This document shows, one piece after another, positions 33,921 to 42,300 of a stretch of 64,000 nucleotides of DNA. The number at the start of each line of letters is the position of its first letter. The first letter of the stretch is position 1. The stretch is taken from assembly GCA_937995535.1 (NCBI GenBank), contig CALKJU010000004.1:29107-93106 (forward strand), in the 5' to 3' direction. Position numbers and translations under genes: made by a program. The DNA comes from an uncultured Alphaproteobacteria bacterium (GTDB lineage: Bacteria; Pseudomonadota; Alphaproteobacteria; Geminicoccales; Geminicoccaceae). A model generated the notes under the pieces. It made no database searches and had not been told where the DNA came from. It saw only the letters and a list, made by a program, of their open reading frames with translations.

Positions 33921-34705
33921 TAGGTGCCGCCGGCTCCCGGCGCCGGACGGTCCCGCATCGCCGCCACGATCTCCTGACCCTTCATGGTCATCAGCCGCGC
34001 ATCCGAGAGCAGCGTCGTGAAGTCGAAGCCCCAGCCGATCGCCTTCTTGGCGTAGGCCGGCGCCCCGCAGTGCAGGCCGGCACGCACCCCGTGGCGCTTG
34101 GCCGCGGCGACGATGGTCCGGATCGCCTCGACGACGCTCGGCTCCTCCTGGTCGAAGCCGGGCGGCTTGCCCATCGAGTTGGCGAGATCGGCGGGCCCGA
34201 CATAGATCGCGTCGAGCCCCGGCACGGCCAGGATCTCGTCGAGCGCCGCCAGCGCCTCGGTCGTCTCGATCATCGCGATGGTCAGGACATGGTCGTTGGC
34301 GTGCACCGGATAGTCGGGTCCGCCATAGATGAAGGCGCGGATCGGCCCGAAGCTGCGGTTGCCCTTGGGCGGGTAGCGGCAGGCGGCGACGAACTCCTCG
34401 CACTCGGCCCTGCTGTTGATCATCGGGCAGATGATCCCGTAGGCGCCGGCATCGAGCGACTTCATGATGATCCCGGGCTCGCGCCAGGGGACGCGGACCA
34501 GCGGCACGGCCGCGGTGGTCGAGACCGCCTGCAGCATCGTCACCATGGTCTGGTAGTCGACCACGCCGTGCTGCATGTCGACGGTCAGGCTGTCCCAGCC
34601 CATCTGCGCCATGACCTCGGCGCTGAAGCTGCTCGGGATGGCCAGCCAGCCATTGATCGTGGCGCGCCCTTCGGCCCAGGCCTTCTTCAAGAGGTTCTCG
34701 CGCAT
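33917..34705 (-). CDS. HpcH/HpaI family aldolase
   Basis: 262 residues. Class II (metal-dependent) aldolase: catalytic His in VDMQHGVVDYQ near residue 45, Arg in PLVRVPWREPG near 70, metal Glu in IAMIETTEAL and Asp in YVGPADLANSMG. Enzymes of this family cleave 4-hydroxy-2-oxo acids (heptanedioate, 2-keto-3-deoxy-sugar acids) to pyruvate and an aldehyde. It is the first gene of an operon with the dehydrogenase and divergent from the isomerase gene at 34863. Confidence 0.92.
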   Translation of the reverse strand: MRENLLKKAWAEGRATINGWLAIPSSFSAEVMAQMGWDSLTVDMQHGVVDYQTMVTMLQAVSTTAAVPLVRVPWREPGIIMKSLDAGAYGIICPMINSRAECEEFVAACRYPPKGNRSFGPIRAFIYGGPDYPVHANDHVLTIAMIETTEALAALDEILAVPGLDAIYVGPADLANSMGKPPGFDQEEPSVVEAIRTIVAAAKRHGVRAGLHCGAPAYAKKAIGWGFDFTTLLSDARLMTMKGQEIVAAMRDRPAPGAGGTY

Positions 34706-34862
34706 CCCGTCCTCCCCGCGCCACCCGCGGCGGACCGTAGGGACGCGCCGGGGTGGAGTCCAGCAGGGGATGGCGCGGACCAGCGCACGTCACCGCACTG
34801 GCGGAACGTCCCGATCGCTCCATGCTCGGGCATGGCGCATCATCCACCGTCCGGAGCGTCCC

Positions 34863-35687
34863 ATGCCCCGCCGTCTCGACCAGCTCGCGATCAACACGGC
34901 GACGCTGGGCTTCCAGTGGCCGCTGGAGCGCATCGTCGAGGCCTGCGCGCGGCTCGGGATCGGCGGTGTGGCGCCGTGGCGCCGCGAGCTGACCGAGGTC
35001 CCGGCCGCCCGGGCGGCGCGGCTCGTGCGCGACGCCGGGCTCACCGTGACCTCGCTCTGCCGCGGCGGCTATCTGGTCCATCGTGACGCGGCCGAGCGCG
35101 CGGCACGGCTCGACGACAACCGCCGGGCCATCGACGAGGCGGCGGCGCTCGGCGCCCCGGTGCTGTGCATCGTCGTCGGCGGCCTGCCGGCCGGCACGCG
35201 CGATCTCGCCGCGGCGCGGGCGCAGGTGGTGGCGATGCTGGCCCTGCTGCGCGAACACGCCGCCGGGACTGGTGTGCGCCTCGCCGTCGAGCCGCTCCAC
35301 CCGATGTACGCCGCCGACCGCTCCTGCATCAGCACGCTCGCCAGCGCGCTCGACGTCTGCGACGCGGTCGGGCCCGAGCTCGGCGTCATGCTCGACGCCT
35401 ACCATCTGTGGTGGGACCCGGAGCTGGCGTGCGGGCTCGCCCGGGCCGGCGCCGAGCGGCTGCTCGGCTGGCAGATCAGCGACTGGCTCGTGCCGACGCG
35501 CGACCTGCTGAACGATCGCGGCATGATCGGCGATGGCGTGATCGACCTCGCCGGGCTCGACCGGCTGGTCACCGCCTCCGGCCATACAGGTCTCGTCGAG
35601 GTCGAGATCTTCTCCACCGACTGGGCCGGCCGCGATCCGGCGCTGACCTTGCGCACCTGCGCCCAGCGGTACCTGGCGCTCGGCTAG
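34863..35687 (+). CDS. Sugar phosphate isomerase/epimerase-like TIM-barrel protein
   Basis: 274 residues. Xylose-isomerase-like barrel: LAINTATLGFQWPLERIVEA, the metal Glu in RLAVEPLHPMYAADRSCIST, Asp in VMLDAYHLWWDP, then WQISDWLVPTRD and the last Glu in GLVEVEIFSTDWAG. The family includes IolE, IolI, OtnI and tagatose epimerases; this one is not clearly any of them. It is divergent from the HpaI operon and its last 4 bp overlap the convergent SDR gene. Confidence 0.85.
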   Translation: MPRRLDQLAINTATLGFQWPLERIVEACARLGIGGVAPWRRELTEVPAARAARLVRDAGLTVTSLCRGGYLVHRDAAERAARLDDNRRAIDEAAALGAPVLCIVVGGLPAGTRDLAAARAQVVAMLALLREHAAGTGVRLAVEPLHPMYAADRSCISTLASALDVCDAVGPELGVMLDAYHLWWDPELACGLARAGAERLLGWQISDWLVPTRDLLNDRGMIGDGVIDLAGLDRLVTASGHTGLVEVEIFSTDWAGRDPALTLRTCAQRYLALG

Positions 35688-36454
35688 AGCCGCGGCAGGG
35701 CCAGCCCGCCGTCGACCAGCACCGCCTGGCCCACCGTGTAGGGCAGGGCACCGGTTGCCAGCGCCGCGACGCAGGCGCCGACCTCCGCCGCCTCGCCCCA
35801 GCGCGGCAACGGCGCCCCGCCCGCGGCGAAGAAGCGATCGTAGCGCTCCTTCGAGGGGGCGGTCATCTCGGTGCGGATGACGCCCGGGCGGACCTCGTAG
35901 ACGCCGATCCCCGCGGCGGCGAGGCGCACCGCGAACAGCTTGGCGATCATTCCTGCGGCCGCCTTCGAGACGCAGTATTCGCCGCGATTGATCGAGACGA
36001 CCTCGACGTTGGCCGAGGTGATGAAGACGATCGCACGGTGCCAGGCGGGCGGCGGGGCGGCCAGGAGCCGGCGCGCGAAGGCCTGGGTCAGGAAGAAGCT
36101 GCCGCGGGTGTTGACGGCGATGCAGCGGTCGAAGCTTTCCGGTGTCACGTCGAGCAGGTCACCGCGCGCGAGCACCGACACCCCGGCATTGTTGACCAGG
36201 CAGTCGAGCCGGCCGAAGGCCGCCCCGGCCGCGTCGAGCAGGGCCTCGTGAGCGGCGAGGTCGGCGATGTCGCCGAGCGCCAGCGCAGCGCGGCCCCCGG
36301 CCGCGGTCACCGCCGCCACCGTGTCGGCGGTGTCCTCCGCCGCCGAGCGCTCGTTGACCACGACGTCGAAGCCGTGGCCGGCGAGTGCCACGGCGCAGGC
36401 CCGCCCGATGCCGCGCCCGGCGCCGGTGACCAGCGCCACGGGGCGCTCGCTCAT
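35684..36454 (-). CDS. Short-chain dehydrogenase/reductase (FabG-like)
   Basis: 256 residues. Cofactor motif TGAGRGIGRACAVALAG, NNAGVS at ~residue 88, and the catalytic YCVSKAAAGM (YxxxK) near 160, with Ser in FITSANVEV. The C-terminus ends QAVLVDGGLALPRL. It sits last in a DUF993/acyl-CoA dehydrogenase/SDR operon, and its ATG overlaps the dehydrogenase stop. The substrate is probably a hydroxyacyl or hydroxyacid intermediate, by inference. Confidence 0.9.
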   Translation of the reverse strand: MSERPVALVTGAGRGIGRACAVALAGHGFDVVVNERSAAEDTADTVAAVTAAGGRAALALGDIADLAAHEALLDAAGAAFGRLDCLVNNAGVSVLARGDLLDVTPESFDRCIAVNTRGSFFLTQAFARRLLAAPPPAWHRAIVFITSANVEVVSINRGEYCVSKAAAGMIAKLFAVRLAAAGIGVYEVRPGVIRTEMTAPSKERYDRFFAAGGAPLPRWGEAAEVGACVAALATGALPYTVGQAVLVDGGLALPRL

Positions 36455-37599
36455 CGCCCGGGCTCGCGCGGCCGGAGCAGCTCGCGGGCGATGATCGTCC
36501 GCTGGATCTGCTGCGTGCCCTCGTAGATCTGGCAGATCTTGGCGTCGCGGTAGAGCCGCTCGACCTCGAAGCCCCTGATGTAGCCGCTACCGCCGAAGAC
36601 CTGGACGGCATTGCCGGTCTCGCGCACCGCGACGTCGCCGGCGACGCATTTCGCCATCGAGCAGGCCATCGTCGCCGGCTCGCCGCGGTCGAGCCGGGCG
36701 GCAGCATCCCAGGTCAGCAGGCGGGCGCCCTGAATCGCGGTCGCCATGTCGGCGAGCAGCCATTGCAGGCCCTGATTGTCGGCGATCGGCCGGCCGAACT
36801 GGTGGCGCTCGCGGGCATGGCCGAGCGCCGCCTCGAGGCCCGCCTGGGCGATGCCGACGGCGAGCGCGGCGATGCCCACCCGGCCCTTGTCGAGGACGCT
36901 CATCATCACGTGGAAGCCGCGCCCCTCGGGACCGAGGAGCGCGTCCGGGCCCAGTTCGACCGCGTCGAAATGCAGCGCACCCACGGGCGAGGCCCGCTGG
37001 CCCATCTTCCGCTCCTTGGCGCCGACAGCGAAGCCGGGCAGCTCGCGGTCGACAAGGAAGATGCTCATGCCGCGCCGCCCGGCCGCCTTGTCGGTGCGGG
37101 CCAGCACCACCGCGAAGTCGCAGACCGGCGCGTTGTGGATCCACAGCTTGCCGCCGTCGAGCCGCCAGCCCTCGCCGCTGCGCGTGGCCGTGGTGCGGAT
37201 CGCCGCGACGTCCGAGCCCGCCTCGGCCTCGGTGATGGCATAGGCGCAGCGCCGCTCGGCGCGCAGCAGCGGCCGCAGATAGCGCTCGCGCTGTGCCTCG
37301 CTGCCGTGCCGCGTGAGCAGCGTGGCGACCAGCTCGACGAGCCCGCACTGGTCGGCGACCGAGGCGTAGCCGCGGCTCAGCTCTTCCATGACCAGCGCGT
37401 AGCCCATCGTGTCGAGCCCGGCGCCGCCAAGCTCCGTGGGCACACCGATCCCGAACAGCCCGAGCCCGGCCATGGCGCTGTAGATCTCGGCGGGGAACCG
37501 CTCGCTTTCGTCGAGCTCTCGCGCGGCCGGGCGAACGACCTCCTCGGCGAAGCGGCGCACGGCGTCGCGGACCTGGATCTGCTCGGCGCTCAGCATCAT
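36451..37599 (-). CDS. Acyl-CoA dehydrogenase
   Basis: 382 residues. N-terminal helical domain, then the flavin/substrate motif RCAYAITEAEAGSDVAAIRT near residue 120, the middle beta domain with DGGKLWIHNAPVCDFAVVLA, and the C-terminal FGGSGYIRGFEVERLYRDAK. A likely catalytic Glu is in IYEGTQQIQRTII near residue 365, where short-chain and branched-chain dehydrogenases carry it. It oxidises acyl-CoA to enoyl-CoA with electrons to ETF. It lies between the DUF993 and SDR genes. Confidence 0.94.
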   Translation of the reverse strand: MMLSAEQIQVRDAVRRFAEEVVRPAARELDESERFPAEIYSAMAGLGLFGIGVPTELGGAGLDTMGYALVMEELSRGYASVADQCGLVELVATLLTRHGSEAQRERYLRPLLRAERRCAYAITEAEAGSDVAAIRTTATRSGEGWRLDGGKLWIHNAPVCDFAVVLARTDKAAGRRGMSIFLVDRELPGFAVGAKERKMGQRASPVGALHFDAVELGPDALLGPEGRGFHVMMSVLDKGRVGIAALAVGIAQAGLEAALGHARERHQFGRPIADNQGLQWLLADMATAIQGARLLTWDAAARLDRGEPATMACSMAKCVAGDVAVRETGNAVQVFGGSGYIRGFEVERLYRDAKICQIYEGTQQIQRTIIARELLRPREPGR

Positions 37600-37603
37600 C
37601 GCC

Positions 37604-38767
37604 CTAGGTGATCCCGTGGACCGCCATCAGGGCCCGCATCCGGGCGCAGGCGAGGTCGGGGTCGACGAGCAGCCGGGCCCGGTCGGCGAGCCGGAACAGC
37701 TCTGCGTAGTGCAGCGCGGAGCGCGCCGACTGCAGGCCGCCGAGCATCGTGAAGTGCGCCTGATGCCCGTTCAGCCAGGCGAGCAGCACCACGCCCGCCT
37801 TGTAGAACCGGGTCGGCGCCTCGAACATGGCTCGCGAGAGGGGCACGGTGGGCGCCAGGATCGCGCGCCAGGCCTCGACGCGGCCCGCCGCGAGCTCGGT
37901 GAGCGCGGCCGCGGCCGCGCGCGCGATCGGATCGAAGATGCCCAGGAGCGCGTCGCTGTAGCGCTCTCCGTCGCCCTCGATCAGGTCGACATAATTGAAG
38001 TCGTCGCCGGTGAAGATCCGCACCCCGGGCGGCAGCCGGCGACGCAGCCCGATCTCGCGCTCCTTGTCGAGGAGCGAGATCTTGACGCCGTCGATCCGCT
38101 CCGGATGGCCACGGATCAGCGCCAGCACGGTGTCGGTCGCGGCGTCGAGATCCTCGCTCCCCCAGTAGCCTGCGAGCTGCGGATCGAACATCGGCCCGAG
38201 CCAGTGCAGGATGACCCTGTCCCGCGCCTGGGTGATCAGCCGGCCATAGAGGGCGAGATAGTCGTCGGGCCCGCGCGCGGCCGCCACGAGCGCGCGGCTG
38301 GCCATCAGGATCGCCCGCCCGCCGGCCGCCTCGACCGCCTCGAGCTGCTCCTCGTAGGCGGCGCGGACCGCCTCGAGGGTCACGCCCGGGCGCGGCTCGA
38401 GCTGGTCGGTGCCGACGCCGCAGGCGATGTCCGCACCGGGCACGGTCCGCGCCTCGGCGAGGGAGCGGCGGATCAGCTCGCGCGCACCCGGCCAGTCCAG
38501 GCCCATCCCGCGCTGCGCGGTGTCCATGGCCTCCGCGACCTTCAGGCCGAGCCCCCAGAGATGATGGCGGAAGGCCAAGGTCGCGTCCCAGTCGATGGCG
38601 GCGCTCAGCCAGGGCGCCTCGGTCCGCCACGGGTCGGCGACGACGTGCGCCGCAGCGTAAGCCACGCGGCCCGGTGCCGGCGCCGCCGTCGCGGGCCAGG
38701 GACAGGCCGGCCCCGTGACGTGACGTTCGAGGCCCCCGGTCCGGGTCGGCAGGGTGACGGCGGGCAT
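37604..38767 (-). CDS. DUF993 dihydrodipicolinate-synthase-like protein
   Basis: 387 residues; first gene of the operon. DUF993 proteins have a DapA-like TIM barrel. Here IDWDATLAFRHHLWGLGLKV, ADIACGVGTDQLEPRPGVTL, AILMASRALVAAARGPDDYL and GVKISLLDKEREIGLRRRLP are visible, the last with a lysine (VKIS) at the Schiff-base position of DapA relatives. Later IFTGDDFNYVDLIEGDGERY is characteristic. No reaction is established for DUF993; an aldolase or lyase feeding the acyl-CoA dehydrogenase and SDR is a reasonable guess. Confidence 0.85.
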   Translation of the reverse strand: MPAVTLPTRTGGLERHVTGPACPWPATAAPAPGRVAYAAAHVVADPWRTEAPWLSAAIDWDATLAFRHHLWGLGLKVAEAMDTAQRGMGLDWPGARELIRRSLAEARTVPGADIACGVGTDQLEPRPGVTLEAVRAAYEEQLEAVEAAGGRAILMASRALVAAARGPDDYLALYGRLITQARDRVILHWLGPMFDPQLAGYWGSEDLDAATDTVLALIRGHPERIDGVKISLLDKEREIGLRRRLPPGVRIFTGDDFNYVDLIEGDGERYSDALLGIFDPIARAAAAALTELAAGRVEAWRAILAPTVPLSRAMFEAPTRFYKAGVVLLAWLNGHQAHFTMLGGLQSARSALHYAELFRLADRARLLVDPDLACARMRALMAVHGIT

Positions 38768-38916
38768 GGCGGGCGATCCCCCGACGCGACGCGCTCACGG
38801 ATAGGGGTCCCCCCTCGTCGGACGGCTGTCAACGGCAGGGGCTTGCCGCCGGGTGCTCGGGCGGCCTTGTCTGACGGCGATCCGCGCCCGGCGGCCCGAT
38901 CGGTAGGGGAAGTCTG

Positions 38917-39696
38917 ATGAGCGGCGACCTGATCCATCTCGAGCGCAACGGCGCGGTGGCCGTCCTCACCCTGGCGCGGCCGGCCAAGCTCAACGCGCTG
39001 ACGCAGGCCATGGTCGAGCGGCTCGAGCGGCTCGCCGACGAGCTCGACCGGGACGAGGCGATCCGCGCCGTGATCCTCACCGGCACAGGCGAGCGTGCCT
39101 TCTGCGCCGGCGCCGACATCGCCGACTGGGGCGGGTTGGAGCCGCTCGCCTTCGGGCGACGCTGGGTGCGCGACGGACATCGCTGCTTCGACCACCTCGC
39201 CCGCCTGCGGCAGCCGCTGATCGCCGCGCTGAACGGCGCCGCCCTCGGCGGCGGACTGGAGCTCGCGGCCTGCGCCGACCTGCGCCTCGCCGAGGCGCAT
39301 GCGCGGCTCGGGCTGCCCGAGGCGCGGGTCGGGATCATCCCCGGCTGGTCGGGGACCCAGCGGCTCGTGCGCCGGATCGGCGGGCCATCGGTCAAACGAC
39401 TTGTCCTCACCGGCGAGCCGATCGACGCCGCAGAGGCGTTGCGGATCGGCCTGGTCGACGAGGTCGTGCCGACCGGCCAGGGTCTCGCGCGCGCCCGGGC
39501 GCTCGCCGCAGGCATCGCCGAGCGCGCCCCCGTCGCGGTCGAACTGGCCAAGCTGCTCGTCAATCTCGCCGAGGGCGAGGAGGTGGCCGCCGCCGTCGAG
39601 GCCATCGCCGGCGCACTCGCGCACGGCACCGCCGACGCCAAGGAGGGCATCGCCGCCTTCCGCGCCAGGCGCCCGCCCGTGTTCCGCGGGCGCTGA
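38917..39696 (+). CDS. Enoyl-CoA hydratase/isomerase
   Basis: 259 residues. Crotonase fold: VLTLARPAKLNALTQAMVER, the oxyanion segment AFCAGADIADWGG near residue 65, ALNGAALGGGLELAACADLR near 105, and GLPEARVGIIPGWSGTQRLV with Glu at the position of the first catalytic glutamate. The second usual Glu is replaced by Gly-Trp-Ser-Gly-Thr (GWSGT), a variation seen in crotonases, so hydratase activity is not certain. It is divergent from the DUF993 operon (149 bp between them), which probably uses or feeds the same acyl-CoA route, and convergent with the LysR gene. Confidence 0.88.
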   Translation: MSGDLIHLERNGAVAVLTLARPAKLNALTQAMVERLERLADELDRDEAIRAVILTGTGERAFCAGADIADWGGLEPLAFGRRWVRDGHRCFDHLARLRQPLIAALNGAALGGGLELAACADLRLAEAHARLGLPEARVGIIPGWSGTQRLVRRIGGPSVKRLVLTGEPIDAAEALRIGLVDEVVPTGQGLARARALAAGIAERAPVAVELAKLLVNLAEGEEVAAAVEAIAGALAHGTADAKEGIAAFRARRPPVFRGR

Positions 39697-39704
39697 GGGC
39701 GGCG

Positions 39705-40619
39705 TCAGCCGCTCGACACCGGCGCCTTCGCGCCGCCTCGCGAGGAGTGGAGGCGCAGCACGTCGGCGAGGAGCGGGTTGGGGAAGCGCCGCACGCGGGT
39801 GACCGCGAGGAAGGTCTCCGAGATGCCGTCGAGCCGCGCCGCCTCGACCAGCAGTCCCGCCGCCAGCTCGTCGCGCACGACGATCGGCGGGATGACCGCC
39901 AAGCCATCGTCCTCGCGCGCGAGCAGGCGCAGCATCGCCATGTCGTCGGCCTCGGCGGCGATCGCGGGGCTGACCCCGAGCCGGGCCGCCAGCGCGTCGA
40001 ACGCGGCGCGCAGCGCTGTGTCGCTCGTGGGCAGGACGAGCGGCTCCGAGGCGAGCAGCTCGCGCAGGGGTCTCCGGCCCGCTCCGACCCGGGCGGGCGT
40101 GCCGATCAGGCTCACCGGCTGCTCGGCCAGACGGTGGATCAGCCAGGGGCTGGCAGCGTCGCGGGCCGGCGCGAGGTTGGTCAGCACGACGTCGAGGGCC
40201 AGCGCGTCGAGCCCGCGCAGGAGCTCGGCCTGACTGCCCGAGCGCAGCACGACCTCGACATCCGGCCGCCCGAGCAGCGGCCGCAGGAACTGCATCTGGA
40301 AGTTGCGCGAGAGCGTCGCCAGGGCACCGACGCGCAACGCGCGTCGGCCCCGGCCGGTCTCGCTCAGGGTGGCGGCGAGGTCCTCGGCGGTGCGGAAGAT
40401 CGCCTCGGCGTGGTCGAGCGCGATCCGTCCGGCCTCGGTCAGCACCAGGCCGCGCCCGCGGCGCTCGAACAGCTCGGTGCCGAGGCTCGCCTCCAGGGTG
40501 CGAATCTGCGTCGACAACGCCGACTGCGAGAGCCGCAGGCGCCGCGCCGCCCCGGTCAGTGTCCTGTCGGTCGCGACGGCGCGGAACAGGCGCAGGTGGT
40601 GCAGGTTGAGCAGGGCCAT
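39705..40619 (-). CDS. LysR-type regulator, divergent from dabBA
   Basis: 304 residues from the ATG at 40619 (open frame to 40649). Winged helix [20 protein letters not shown] then [20 protein letters not shown], the NhaR/CbbR-like subgroup by eye. The effector domain (~95-300) begins [20 protein letters not shown]. Divergence from the inorganic-carbon uptake operon makes it the likely regulator. A dyad GTTCG-N7-CGAAC (40621-40637) with an internal T-N11-A sits directly upstream of its start. Confidence 0.92.
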   Translation of the reverse strand: MALLNLHHLRLFRAVATDRTLTGAARRLRLSQSALSTQIRTLEASLGTELFERRGRGLVLTEAGRIALDHAEAIFRTAEDLAATLSETGRGRRALRVGALATLSRNFQMQFLRPLLGRPDVEVVLRSGSQAELLRGLDALALDVVLTNLAPARDAASPWLIHRLAEQPVSLIGTPARVGAGRRPLRELLASEPLVLPTSDTALRAAFDALAARLGVSPAIAAEADDMAMLRLLAREDDGLAVIPPIVVRDELAAGLLVEAARLDGISETFLAVTRVRRFPNPLLADVLRLHSSRGGAKAPVSSG

Positions 40620-40620
40620 T

Positions 40621-40637
40621 GTTCGATCCAAACGAAC
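40621..40637. promoter_or_regulatory. LysR-type box (GTTCG-N7-CGAAC) between lysR and dabB
   Basis: Perfect 5-bp arms separated by 7 bp, containing T-N11-A (TCGATCCAAACGA). It is immediately upstream of the regulator's ATG and 83 bp before dabB, which fits autoregulation plus activation of the divergent operon. Binding is inference. Confidence 0.5.
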
Positions 40638-40720
40638 GTTATGGCCCAAAGTATGTAGTTTTCTCCAAGCTCGACCATTGTTAACTGCGTGTCATCTCCA
40701 GCAGCTCCGGTGCTTGTCCC

Positions 40721-42283
40721 ATGGCCGCGCTCCCGCCGCTCGTCCTGCTCGCCCCCATCCCCATGCTCCTCTTGGCTGCTGTCGCGGCCATGCAGCCGGG
40801 CCGCCGCCCGGGCCGGCTGCCGCAGCTGGCCGAGAGCGCAGCGCTGCTCGCGTTGGTGCTGGCCGTGGCCGGGGTCATGCAGCTGCTGAGTGCCGGGCCG
40901 GAGACCATCGCGCTCGGTTCCGGTGTCGGGCTCTTCGCCTTCCGCCTCGATGCCGTCAGCGCGACGATGACCCTGCTCGTCGCCTTCATCGGCTGGGTGG
41001 TGGTGCGCTACACGCGGACCTATCTCGACGGCGAGGCGCGCGAAGGCGCCTTCCACCTCTCCCTGCTGGCGACGCTCGCCAGCACCCTGCTGCTCGTGCA
41101 GTCGGGCAGCCTGCTCGTGCTGCTGCTGTGCTTCCTCGCCGTCGGCCAGGGCGTCCGGCGGCTCCTGCTGTTCTATCCCGAACGTGCCGAGGCGCGCCGC
41201 GCCGCCACGAAGTTCAGCATCGTCTGGGGGGTCGCCGACGCCGCCGTGATCCTTGCCGCGGGCCTGCTCTGGACCGCGTTCGGCACGGCCGACCTGGCCG
41301 CGCTCGGGCAGGCCGCCTCGGCCGGGCTGCCGGCGGCGGCGCAGATCGCAGTCGGGCTCCTCGTGCTCGCCGCCGCGCTCAAGACCGCCGCCGTGCCGCT
41401 GCATGGCTGGCTGACCGAGGTCATGGAGGCGCCAACACCCGTCTCGGCGTTCCTTCACGCCGGCATCATCAACGCCGGCGGGTTCCTGATGATCCGCGTC
41501 GCGGACCTGGTCCAGGCGAGCCCCGGGGCGATGGCCGCGCTGGTCATGCTGGGCGGGCTCACCGCGCTGTTCGGCGCGCTGGTGATGCTGACGCAGAGCG
41601 CCGTGAAGACGGCGCTCGCCTGGTCCACGGTCGCGCAGATGGGCTTCATGCTGCTCGAATGCGGCCTCGGGCTATGGCCGCTGGCGCTGCTCCACCTCGT
41701 CGCGCACTCGCTCTACAAGGCCCACGCCTTCCTCGCCTCGGGCGGGGCGGTGCAGGCGGTGGCGGCGGTCCGCCGGCCCGGGCCGGTAGCGGTGCCGGGG
41801 CTCGTTGCGGTCGGCCGCGCCTTCGCCCTCGCGATCCTGCTCTACGCCGCGGTCGCCGCCAGCTTCGCCATGGTCGTGGCGCCCAAGTCGGCGCAGGCCC
41901 TGGCGCTGGGCGCGATCTTGATCTTCGGCGTGGCCTATCTCGTGGCCCAGGGCCTCGCCGACGCCGCGCCGCGCGCGCTGACCCAGCGCACGGCCCTGGC
42001 CTCGCTGGTCGCCGCCGTGGCCTATTTCGGCTTCCAGCAGGTCGCGGAGATCTTCTGGGGGCCGCACCTGCCCGCGCCCCCGTCGCCCGGCGCGCTCGAA
42101 TGGGCGCTGATCGTCCTTGCCGTCCTCTCCTTCGGCCTGGTCGCGGTGGCGCAGGCGCTGTTCCCGCTCTGGGCGCACCATCCGGCCGCAGCGGGCCTGC
42201 GCGTGCACCTGGCCAACGGGCTGTATCTCAACGCGGTCCTCGATCGCCTGATCGGCGGCCTGCGCCTTGCGCGAACCCACTGA
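40721..42283 (+). CDS. dabB: DabB, proton-channel subunit of the DAB inorganic-carbon complex
   Basis: 520 residues, about 14 membrane segments, of the NuoL/MrpA antiporter superfamily. Family landmarks are [40 protein letters not shown] (transmembrane Lys and Glu), [20 protein letters not shown] and [21 protein letters not shown] NuoL-like gene next to a DUF2309 gene, rather than among complex I genes, is the DAB signature. DabB is thought to supply membrane potential or protons for vectorial CO2 hydration by DabA. Confidence 0.93.
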   Translation: MAALPPLVLLAPIPMLLLAAVAAMQPGRRPGRLPQLAESAALLALVLAVAGVMQLLSAGPETIALGSGVGLFAFRLDAVSATMTLLVAFIGWVVVRYTRTYLDGEAREGAFHLSLLATLASTLLLVQSGSLLVLLLCFLAVGQGVRRLLLFYPERAEARRAATKFSIVWGVADAAVILAAGLLWTAFGTADLAALGQAASAGLPAAAQIAVGLLVLAAALKTAAVPLHGWLTEVMEAPTPVSAFLHAGIINAGGFLMIRVADLVQASPGAMAALVMLGGLTALFGALVMLTQSAVKTALAWSTVAQMGFMLLECGLGLWPLALLHLVAHSLYKAHAFLASGGAVQAVAAVRRPGPVAVPGLVAVGRAFALAILLYAAVAASFAMVVAPKSAQALALGAILIFGVAYLVAQGLADAAPRALTQRTALASLVAAVAYFGFQQVAEIFWGPHLPAPPSPGALEWALIVLAVLSFGLVAVAQALFPLWAHHPAAAGLRVHLANGLYLNAVLDRLIGGLRLARTH

Positions 42284-42300
42284 TCGCAGCGGACAAAGCC

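Noticed and set aside
34863..35687. Assigning the TIM-barrel protein as IolE or IolI of the inositol pathway.
   Set aside because: Only the general isomerase/epimerase fold is visible. IolE-specific sequence is not seen and it is far from iolG and iolD.
40303..42300. Upstream extension of the dabA frame, giving 1458 codons.
   Set aside because: The extension runs through dabB in another frame and is Arg/Ala/Pro-rich. DabA family length and the ATG 17 bp after dabB fix the start at 42301.
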